Shown here piece after piece: positions 55,901 through 64,000 of a stretch of 64,000 nt of DNA. Positions within the stretch are counted from its first letter, which is position 1. Every line of letters starts with the position of its first letter. The position numbers and the translations under genes were made by a program. Below the pieces are notes generated by a model. The model was not told the origin of the DNA. It ran no database searches and worked only from the letters and a program-made list of their open reading frames with translations. The stretch comes from Verticillium longisporum (lineage: Eukaryota > Ascomycota > Sordariomycetes > Glomerellales > Plectosphaerellaceae): the NCBI GenBank assembly GCA_019188255.1, contig JAETXT010000009.1:1116001-1180000 (forward strand). Reading direction: 5' to 3'.

Positions 55901-56935
55901 GAGTGGTTGCGCAAGCCAGTACGATAAAACTTTCACAAAATGCCTGATGACGACCCAAAACGACCAATAAGCCAAATTTGCATGACAGCACAGCTGGGGT
56001 TTCCAATCGGTTGCCGCGGGCTGGTGGTTGTCGGTGAGAACCTGAGAGCTAATCCGAGGGCACACGTACATCATTTGTTTTTATTTCTCCTTCTTTTGCG
56101 TCTGCCTCCTCCTCTCACCCTGGCCGGCCTAGTAAGAGCAGGTTTTCCCCCTCTTCATCACAGGCTCAGTGGCCTGATGATAGCCTCACTCGTTCAGACA
56201 ACGAGTGGCTTGAAATCCTCATGCACATGCACCTCTGTGCCGCCCCGGACCTAGCGGGCCCTGGCCCTGTCTTATGTCTGGTCCCTGACTTGTTCCTTAT
56301 CTGAACGCGATCGGCGGAAAGCTTCGGGAGCTCTGACAAAGCGGTGACTCGTTGACTCGGCCAGATCGCCAATCAGGGTCTCGATCGGCGCTCCAAGCTT
56401 TGCCTGCGACAGCTCGCTAGGCCTGTCAAATACCGAAGTCGATGAGCTCATTCCGACTAACCCATCGGATTGTGCAGCATCTGAGGGAAATCTTTTGACC
56501 AAAAATTACATGCGCATGTACGTGCGCAGGCATTCTCCCGATCTCTCCTCCCCACCGGCGTCTAAAGATCGCAGCTCTGAGCCCCGCCAACGTGAACATG
56601 CTTGTAGTGTCTCAATACTCTCCTCCCCTCTGACCTTTTTTTTTTTTTCCGTGCCTCTCCTCTCGAACACAACCTGCCCTCTATTCGACAAGATCCTGAC
56701 GATGACCTGAAGTGGCGTGTCTTTGCACTCTTGCACGTTTGGCGCGTTGCTAGTCTCGTTCTCTCTTTCGTTCCCAGTGCATCGTCGACTCTCCTCCCCC
56801 TGCCCTGCCCCTCCAGCCGATTCGAACCGCCCCGTCGGCGCACCACGAACCCTTGCAGAACGAAAGTCGCTTCCCGATCGCCATCATCCCACGACACCAT
56901 CTGTGCGAAGACTCTCCCTCGACAGCTGCACCGCA
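52914..56935. other. gene-poor region (about 4 kb)
   Basis: No frame with recognisable domain or splice structure. 54800-55500 has overlapping open frames of 120-146 codons on both strands without protein-like features. The final 300 bp (about 56620-56935) is T- and C-rich leader-like sequence ahead of the lactone oxidase. Confidence 0.45.
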
Positions 56936-58480
56936 ATGGATCCCCAGCTGGTCGCAGCGCTCGCGAAGAGCGATCCCGAAGTCGCTTTTCGCGCGCGACC
57001 GAATCATATCCACTGCACCTGAGCCAAGAGCTGCCCGGCCCTGCCCGAGCTGCACGCCCAGCCAGAAACTCTCGAGCAAGTCGAAAAGGTCATAGACCTG
57101 GGGCGGACATGTCGTCGTGGCATCGTTCTGACGGGATCCGGCCACTCGCCCTCCAACATCACCTGCACCTCGAGCTGGCTCGTGAACCTCGACAATTTCA
57201 ACAAGGTTCTCTCTGTCAATGAGGAGACGGGTGTCGTCGTTATGCAGAGCGGCATCAGGCTGTACTCGTTGTGCGCGCACTTGCACAAGCATGGCCTCGC
57301 CATGCCCAACCTGGGCAGCATCAACGAGCAGTCCATTGCAGGGGCCATCTCCACCGGCACCCACGGCAGCAGCGTCGAGCATGGCCTCATGTCGGAGGAC
57401 ATTCTCGCCCTGCGCATCACGCTCGCCAACGGCAACACCGAGTCCTGTTCGAAGGACGACAATCCGTCACTCTTCCGCGCTGCGCTCCTCTCGCTCGGCG
57501 CCCTCGGCATCATCACCGAAATCACCTTCCGTGCCGTGCCCGCCTTTACGCTCGGATGGCAGCAGGTCATCGCCACGGATCGCAGCATGTTCGATCGCTG
57601 GACCGCAGACCTCTGGACGCGCTCCGAGTTTGTCCGCGTTTGGTGGTTCCCCTACACGCGGCGCGCCGTTGTCTGGGAAGCCAACAAGACGGACGAGCCG
57701 GTGCGCCCGCCCCCCGTGCGCAACTACGACGGCGCCCTTGGCTATTACATCTACCACAACCTCCTGTATCTCGCGCACCACGTCCCACGCGTCCTGCCGT
57801 GGGTCGAGTGGTTCGTCTTTGGCATGCAATACGGCTTCGCCAACGGCTCCACCACGACTGCCGTTCAGCCCTCCGGCGAGGCCCTCCTTATGAACTGCCT
57901 CTACTCACAGTTCGTCAACGAGTGGGCCATCCCCCTGCACAAGGGACCCGAAGCCCTCCGCCGCCTCTCCTCGTGGCTCAACCACCTCGACCCCGCCGAC
58001 CCGGACTACGTCCCCCACAACATCCCCTTCTCCGCCGACGGCCTCTACGTCCACGCCCCCGTCGAGGTCCGCGTCAGCGACACCCCCCTCACCGAGAACG
58101 CCCGCCCCTACCTCGACCCCACCCGCCCCGAGGGCCCGACCCTCTACCTCAACGCGACCCTCTACCGACCCTACCTCACCGACCCGCCGTGCCGCGCCCG
58201 CTACTACGAGGCCTTCGAGTGGCTCATGCTCGACCTCGGCGGCCGCCCGCACTGGGCCAAGAACTTTGACGAGGGCGCCGCGCGCATCGCCGCGCTCTAC
58301 GGCGAGGACCTCGACCAGTGGCGCGCCGTGCGCGACGGCGCCGACCCCGAGGGCATGTTTGTCGGGCCCTGGCACAGGGAGAAGGTCCTGGGCGGCGGCG
58401 ACAGGCTGGCGCTCGAGGAGGTCGAGGTTGCGCGAACGGCGGCGAGGGATGGCGGCGTGCGGGTCGAGGGTAGCGTCTAG
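56936..58480 (+). pseudogene. ALO1: D-arabinono-1,4-lactone oxidase, interrupted by in-frame TGA
   Basis: 514 codons, no intron; last step of D-erythroascorbate synthesis, a mitochondrial-outer-membrane flavoenzyme in yeast. Starts MDPQLVAALAKSDPEVAFRA, typical of fungal ALO. A TGA at 57020-57022 (codon 29) stands where homologues have the Trp of TWAK, and the next residues (AKSCPALPEL) also depart from the usual AKTFxxRPEL. Beyond it everything is in frame and conserved: GSGHSPSNITC (His for covalent FAD), INEQSIAGAISTGTHGSS, FVRVWWFPYTRR and the C-terminal HWAK block. Translation could restart only at internal ATGs past the FAD loop, so I treat it as probably null unless the TGA is a sequence error or is read through. 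No homopolymer is involved. Length is otherwise normal. Confidence 0.8.
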
Positions 58481-59364
58481 TCTAGTCTATTACCGCCGGC
58501 CGGTGGCGGAGGATCTTCATGCAGCGTGTGGCTCGAGACTCGAACTTGGAGCGCATAATAGAATTTGTTTCAAAGGAAAAACGCAATTGAGGCAGGTGTT
58601 GTCATGCTGGCTCAACAGCCCGACATGGCCTCTGACGCTTGGCACAGTCACGGGCTCGGGAGCAGGTCAGAGAGGAACGTAAATTCGTGATATTTGATCG
58701 TCAGGCCAAACCGGGTATCCTGCAACAACCGCTCCATCAATGATTACGTGACCGTACTGCGTCAGGATACCTACAGCGCCTGAGCCGAAACCGAGGGTGG
58801 GCAGCAAAACTGTAAGATCCATAGGATCCCAAATAAAAAAAAAATACTCCTGCGCCAGCCAAGTTGGTATCGTACCATCGTGCCACCAGCCTGTGAGAGG
58901 GGTGTGTGTGACGGCGCATTGAGTTCCAACGCTTGCTGCTTGTGGTGTACAAATATGGAGAACAGGGAAAGAAAAATCGACGCCCCAACACAGAGCCCCG
59001 AGGGCAATATAGGCACAGAAAAAGAAGAAGGAGAAAGAAAATATAACAAGCACCGTAGTGGAAAGCAGTAACGAAAAAAAATGAAGCATCCAACGAGCCG
59101 TGAGGCCAAATCCATCTTGTCCCGACCAGCCGCGAGGCCTGATGATCCGTCTTCCGAGCCCTCCCTCCTGAGCCTCCTTGTTTGTGTTTTTAGAGACCCC
59201 GCGGTCCTGTTGTTTCCCGCTCATGGTATGTAGGTTGTTTTTGCTGGGTTCACCCCTTATTTTCGTTTTGGCTTTTGTGTTTGTGGCCGCGTGGCCGGTA
59301 GATTCTACCTGTTGTTATGTCGTGAAAGTGTGTTTGAATCGACGCGAGTGTCGTTCCATGTCGT
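58481..59364. other. convergent 3' intergenic region
   Basis: Between the ends of the lactone oxidase and the KxDL-like gene. A 185-codon minus-strand frame at 58667-59224 is rich in Phe runs made by T/A tracts and shows no domain; I do not call it. Confidence 0.5.
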
Positions 59365-59933
59365 TCAATGTCGTCTCCTCGAGCTTTCATGGCCATGCCG
59401 GTGACTGTGAGAGTGGCCGTGTCGACTGGACGACGAGCGATGTCCGTCTCTGTGCCTCGACGAGGATCCACCGCCGCTCCGTTCAAGCTCCCTCTCCATC
59501 TCCACCACGCGCGATCGATAGCCCACGACAATCTCCTTGATATGTCGTATCCTGTCAAAGTCGAGGTCCAGCTCGTCCAACTGTCGCAAAATGTCGTGAT
59601 ACCGTGCAATTTCCAGGTCAGCATTGTCGATCAGGTTGACCGCGCGATCGAACTGTGCCTTGGTCAACGTCTGGGTCTGCTCGCTGAGTTAGTGTTTCTG
59701 CGGCTCGATCTGCGCCATGACAGGCTCGAATTTGCGCCCCATGGATGCTTGTGAGGAGCTGTCGAGCATCAGAAGCCCTTGGCTCGATGCCCGGCTGGCG
59801 GCACGGGAGGAATTCGACCCGCCGGCGCCCCCTGTCCGAGAGCGGCTGCCTGGCCTTGTCGCAACAGTTGAATTTCCTCATTTGACAGTCCCAGCTGCGT
59901 GTCCGGCACGGCATTGGCGTGCGAGGCCGACAT
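59365..59933 (-). CDS. KxDL/BLOC-1 subunit-like small protein, disrupted frame
   Basis: About 189 codons. The N-terminus MSASHANAVPDTQLGLSNEE is followed by a Ser/Ala-rich linker, then MAQIEPQKH, a stop, and LSEQTQTLTKAQFDRAVNLI onward; the helical part ends DLDFDRIRHIKEIVVGYRSR, resembling the KxDL core of BLOC-1 subunit Kxd1, and the tail is His/Ser/Arg-rich. Two lesions as read: the C5 run at 59828-59832 must be C6 to connect GQGGAGGSNSSRAAS, and a TAA at 59689-59691 falls where Tyr is expected (HYLSEQ). The run is a likely consensus error; the TAA is not explained that way. Family assignment is moderate: RIRHIK and the helix layout fit, but I cannot align it. Kxd1 acts in endosome maturation with BLOC-1. 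Confidence 0.65.
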
Positions 59934-61432
59934 GGTTCAGCGCGACGGCAAGCCAACGTGCGGCAGCGCCGTGCGGGGCGGCGGGGTTCAACCGATGGCA
60001 GGCCAGGTGCAATGCTTCTTAATCTGACTGATGGTTGGTGACTGGTTCTAGAGGCAGGCACGTGTGATTTGTACGTTTCGATGTCGTCGGCCGCGAGAAT
60101 GATGTCGAGCAGAGAGGTCGTGGTGGAGGGGTGGCTCAAGGGCGGCCTGCAGCTTTGTTGAATGCGACGGCACCTCGATGGACGAATGGCGTGGCTCCTC
60201 GGTTGTTGAAGAGGAGGGATACAGCAGCCTTGATCTCGGCGATTGATGCGCAGGCAGCGTCATGGTCTTCGGTGGGGGTTTTCGGGCATCAGAGGCTGAC
60301 TTTGGGCACGAGAAAGAGGTATGGCGGACGGGCGAATCGCGATCGACGAACGGCGGCACGTAGGTAGTGAAACCCCGTTGTCGACTTTGGGTCTGGCGGT
60401 TCCGAAGTCACGATACCGGTTTCTCTGGCAGCAGCGCCAAGTCCGGGAGCCGTGCAGACGTAGCGTGCGCCGGGATGCTGCTCGAAAGGTGAATATACGG
60501 CGCCGTGTCAGGGTAACAAAGGCGGTCGGTGGTGGGTTGCAAAGAAAAGTGCGAGAGGAGACTGGACCTGTTGAAACAAAATGGGGGGCAAAGGGGTTCG
60601 CCAATACAAGTAAAGACCAGCAGCCGGTGAGCTCGGCACTCACTCACCGTGGGCTGAGAAGCAACAATGCCACAGACCACAAATGTCAGACAGAGGACAA
60701 GATGTCGAGGCAAAAGAAAAAGCCCGCACAGCTGGAAAGGGCGTTCAAGTGCGAAAGATGAGGTTGTCTCAGCCCCGACAGCGATAGTGGCCAGCTCTTC
60801 TTCAACCAAGCAAGGTGCGAGCGCGCACGCATCACCTGACTGTCATTTCGGCGTCGCAAAAGGAACAAGCGCGAGAGTCTGAATGCCGAGCTAAAGTGAA
60901 CTGGCCCGTGGGTCAAATCAGCCAGCATACGCCAGCCAGATGAGACGAAAATCGACGATGCGACTGCGTCGCGATGCAAGATGGAGAGATGCCGGGTTTC
61001 GCAGGGTTTGTCGTTGTCTTTTGCCTACGGATTGGCCTTCCTATTCCGACCGGCGGTTGGCGTGCTCGTGACGACAAGGGCGGATGAGCTGAGACATTTC
61101 GGGGGGGGGTAACCCCTCTCTCAGGCGCAACCGCGAAGGATGTAGTGGTGTGTAGGCGAGCAGGCGATGCGTGATGGGCGTTGCTGGACCGAGGTGCGAA
61201 TGAAGGATTCTGTGAGGGTGTCGTCCCCAGACGTGATGGAGATGTTGGATGATGCTTGCTTTGGAGGCGCCAGTGAGCACGGGATCGTGCCTGCCCAGGT
61301 TCACTCTGCCAAGGTGAGGAGGGGAGGAACCTTGGGTTGGGTGCCTACCTTATACTACCTTACCTTACCTGTTCGAAGAAGGATGCAGGCTCGTCATTCC
61401 TTCCCGAACTCGCCTGGCTTTGCGTTGACATT

Positions 61433-61495
61433 GGCAGGAGAGAGACACCGGCAAGAGAGAGACACCGGCAGGAGAGAGACACCGGCAGGAGAGAT
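61433..61495. repeat. 17-bp minisatellite, GAGAGAGACACCGGCAG unit
   Basis: Three and a half tandem copies with minor variation, non-coding. Confidence 0.88.
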
Positions 61496-61582
61496 GGGCT
61501 TCACTCACGACTATTGATGTGAGTATTAGGGCAGTCGCAAGCCGATCGTGATTGTCGCGTTGCCAGGGCTGAGCAATGAAAG

Positions 61583-61643
61583 ATAGGTAGGTACCTTATG
61601 TAGGTAGATAGGTAGGTACCCAAGGTAGGTAGGTAGGTACCTT
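61583..61643. repeat. GGTAGGTACC-type TAGG repeat
   Basis: Interrupted array of GTAG/GTAC tetranucleotides, with GGTAGGTACC repeated; several parts are self-complementary (GGTACC). Similar GGTAGGTAGG occurs at 62175-62187. Confidence 0.85.
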
Positions 61644-63001
61644 CGTATGACTTTGCCTTTCGCTTCTTTTTCATTCTTCGGCTGCATCTTGTGATCCTCG
61701 TCAGATGCCATTGACTCTGATAGCGCATTCTTAACCACCAACCCTTCTTCCAGCCTTTCATCAAGTCCACTCCGATGTACCACAATGCCATGGCAAGCTG
61801 CGTAGCTCGATCCACCATTTTATACATTCGGCAATCCAGCCAAAGAGATCACTTCCAGTCTCAACACACAAGCTCCTGGACGGAATCCTGTGCATTTAGC
61901 CCCTGCTTCTGGCACGGACAACTACCGTTTGACAGCGCCCTGGAGACTGGGGGGATGCAGTCGTTATGAGCACAGAGCACCCCCAACCCCCATAAACAGG
62001 GCAGATGGTGAACTTCTTCTCGACACTCGATCAAACCTACCATTCGCGTGCCACTCCTGGATAACGTACCTTGCATTCGGTACGTCCTTCCAGAAAGGTG
62101 CGCATACATAGCAACCACATAAGCGTCACCTTGAGTAAGGACAACATGCGTTTTGCCTGCTCGCCAGGTACCTAAGGTAGGTAGGTAGGCAAGCTATTCG
62201 ATCTCACCACCATGCATAGCTCACATATATTCACTTAGCGCTCCGAGCCGCCCAGATGCCAATGCCTCAATTCATGCAGCCACCCGTCCACATCCATTGT
62301 GGCGGCGAAACGTACGCGCGCGGTTCAACTGCCTCGAACCAAATTTCAACAGAACACATAGTCACGTGGATCACCCGTGATCTCACCGTTGACTCGGCAG
62401 TTGCTCAAGCTCTGGGGCCATATCAATCTCCTTCCGACCGAGATCTATCCCCTCTTTCGGAGCACAGATGGCGCGGACGACAAGCGACCTGATGCTGGCC
62501 GCATGACAGGTCGGCAGGCCGTACTGCGCCAGTGGGGCCGCTGCTGGGTTGCAATTCAGCCTGCGGCTCATAGGAGCGGAAGCCGTCCTTCCGCCCTCCT
62601 TAGCAAGCTCGGAGTCGACGGCACACAGAAAGTCGACAATCAAGTGAAATACCTAGTTTCCACCAACATAGTCGGCCACCGATCGTCCCTGCTCTGATCC
62701 CTGAAGAGACTCTCAGAAACGGGCAAGCTTCGGCAACATCATGCACGAGGCCCCAATTCATCCTGCATGGCCAATTCAAGTCAAGTCAAGTCAGGTCATC
62801 TCGGGCGAATCTGTCGAGCTTCCCGCTACCTGGATTAGAGGACCTCCGCTGCCGCTGTAGTTCAAAGAGGGTTTGATATGGAGAGTGGACGAAGCCGGAA
62901 AATCTATAAAGATGACTAGCTGCTAGGTGCGAGGCCTTTGGAGGTACGGCAGCTCCGCCGCATCGTCACGTCTGCCATCTCCGATCTCCCCCGTGGCCGT
63001 C

Positions 63002-64000
63002 ATGTTGTTCCGCTCGCTCGCTGCTGCTTTGCAGCTGGTGTCGTTGGCGTCAGCCGTCATTCTTGAAAATGGCCGACCCCGTGACGTCAACTTTCCTGAC
63101 ACCAAGATCAGCCTTAGCAACGGGACCTATAGAACCTATGATGCTGATGCCGAGGAGATATCCTACAAAGGGCGTTGGGATTCCAAATACATCTCTTGGT
63201 GGGCGTAAGCGCATTCGTTCTTGCCATCAGTCTCACGACATGGCCACATCATCTGACGAGCAACAGAGGACCAGGTATCAAGTTTGGCTTCACGGGCCAC
63301 ACCGTCGCCGTGACATTCGGGGAGGAAACAATCAACCAAACACTTGTCGCATACAGGATCGCAGGCCTCGACTGGCAGCATACCAATGTTACTGCCGGCG
63401 GAACGCACCTGTTTGTCAGTCCGGATACCCCCGGGATCGAGCTCGATGGGCCTATCAACCCATTGACTTTCGAGATGAGAGTTACGAATTGGGCCTACGG
63501 AGTGCAAATCGAGAAGGTCCACGTATCTGGCTGCGGAAAGCTCATCAAGATTCCCGACTATCCTCGCCGCGTCGAGTTCATTGGCGACAGTCTCTCGGCA
63601 GGCATGTACAACACATATGAGGCCCTCGCTGGATTTGCCTATGGAGTGGGAGCTGGCCTCGGCAACACTGAATACTCTATCACTGGATATCCGGGTATCT
63701 GCGTTGCTGACCAAAACTGCTGGGGCAACCCTCGCGGGCAGTCTCATCAATGGTTTTACACAAGTGACACTGGTGGCCGTGCTGCAAATGTTTGGGGAGG
63801 TTCGTGCTACGTTCAAGACGGTGATGGCATACTCGGACTAGGCTGACGCTGAAGATAGACGACCCCGAGCCCTGGGACTTCAGCAGAAACCCGGACGCCG
63901 ACCTTGTCGTTATCAACCTGGGAACAAACGACGCCAACAGCTTCAACAAGGTCGAAAAGTCCACCTATGTTGCACACTACAAAAGGCTCATTCAAGGCGT
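63002..64000 (+). CDS. secreted CE2-like carbohydrate esterase (SGNH), 3' end outside window
   Basis: Partial; exons 63002-63204, 63267-63799 and 63859 to the window edge, in phase. Signal peptide MLFRSLAAALQLVSLASA, then an N-terminal jelly-roll (about 20-170: GPGIKFGFTGHTVAVTFGEE, RIAGLDWQH), then the SGNH domain with block I EFIGDSLSAGMYN (Ser nucleophile) and block III VVINLGTNDA. This two-domain layout is that of carbohydrate esterase family 2 acetyl esterases, secreted enzymes that deacetylate plant polysaccharides such as xylan or glucomannan. The active-site Asp/His of block V lies beyond the end of the window. I chose ATG 63002 because it directly precedes the signal peptide; an in-frame start at 62927 would bury it. 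Confidence 0.92.

Larger units (their letters stand above)
59934..63001. other. gene-poor region (about 3 kb) with simple repeats
   Basis: The first few hundred bases are the KxDL-like gene's leader and promoter. No frame has recognisable content. TAGG-type and GAGAGACACCGGCAG repeats lie at 61433-61643, and shorter GGTAGGTA and TCAAG repeats near 62168 and 62770. The last 200 bp is the promoter of the CE2-type esterase. Confidence 0.5.

Noticed and set aside
58667..59224. 185-codon minus-strand frame with apparent membrane segments
   Set aside because: The hydrophobic stretches are Phe runs from A/T tracts in a convergent 3' region; no family resemblance.

Overview
The window is nuclear DNA of a filamentous ascomycete (Pezizomycotina, probably a Sordariomycete). 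Genes sit on both strands. They carry short introns of about 50-90 bp with GTAAGT/GTGAGT donors, CTRAC-type branch points and YAG acceptors. A Zn(II)2Cys6 regulator and ascomycete-restricted families (DUF3433-like, NmrA) are present. One island of about 2 kb is extremely AT-rich and contains a C-to-T degraded Tc1/mariner transposase, the signature of repeat-induced point mutation (RIP).

Layout. 0.5-17.6 kb is a metabolic block: an SDR oxidoreductase, a secreted FAD sugar-lactone oxidase, a second SDR (apparently broken), a glucarate-dehydratase-type enolase-superfamily enzyme, an anion:cation-symporter MFS transporter, a dihydrodipicolinate-synthase-family aldolase/dehydratase, a third SDR, a Zn2Cys6 transcription factor and an NmrA-like protein. 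Together they suggest import and catabolism of a sugar acid (aldarate, hexonate or uronate). 18.4-20.8 kb holds a palindromic repeat cluster and the RIP-degraded transposon. 20.9-22.6 kb encodes a secreted M28 aminopeptidase. 24.3-31.8 kb carries housekeeping genes: an RBM5/RBM10-like splicing factor, ADE1 (SAICAR synthase) and a large coiled-coil protein of unknown function. 31.8-40.8 kb is a long stretch where I see no gene, only low-complexity repeats. 40.8-52.9 kb encodes a disordered protein, a DUF3433-like membrane protein, a mitochondrial membrane protein, a TcdA/Tcd1-type tRNA ct6A dehydratase and a possibly GPI-anchored SGNH hydrolase. 52.9-63 kb is sparse, with a D-arabinono-1,4-lactone oxidase interrupted by an in-frame TGA and a small KxDL/BLOC-1-like protein. 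The window ends inside a CE2-type SGNH esterase.

Sequence quality matters for reading this window. Eight genes show nine sites where one missing base in a G/C run (mostly CCCC read as CCC) breaks an otherwise well conserved frame. I treat these as probable consensus errors and keep the genes as CDS. Three other genes have in-frame stop codons that homopolymer error cannot explain. Exon coordinates were worked out by eye from splice motifs, reading phase and family conservation.
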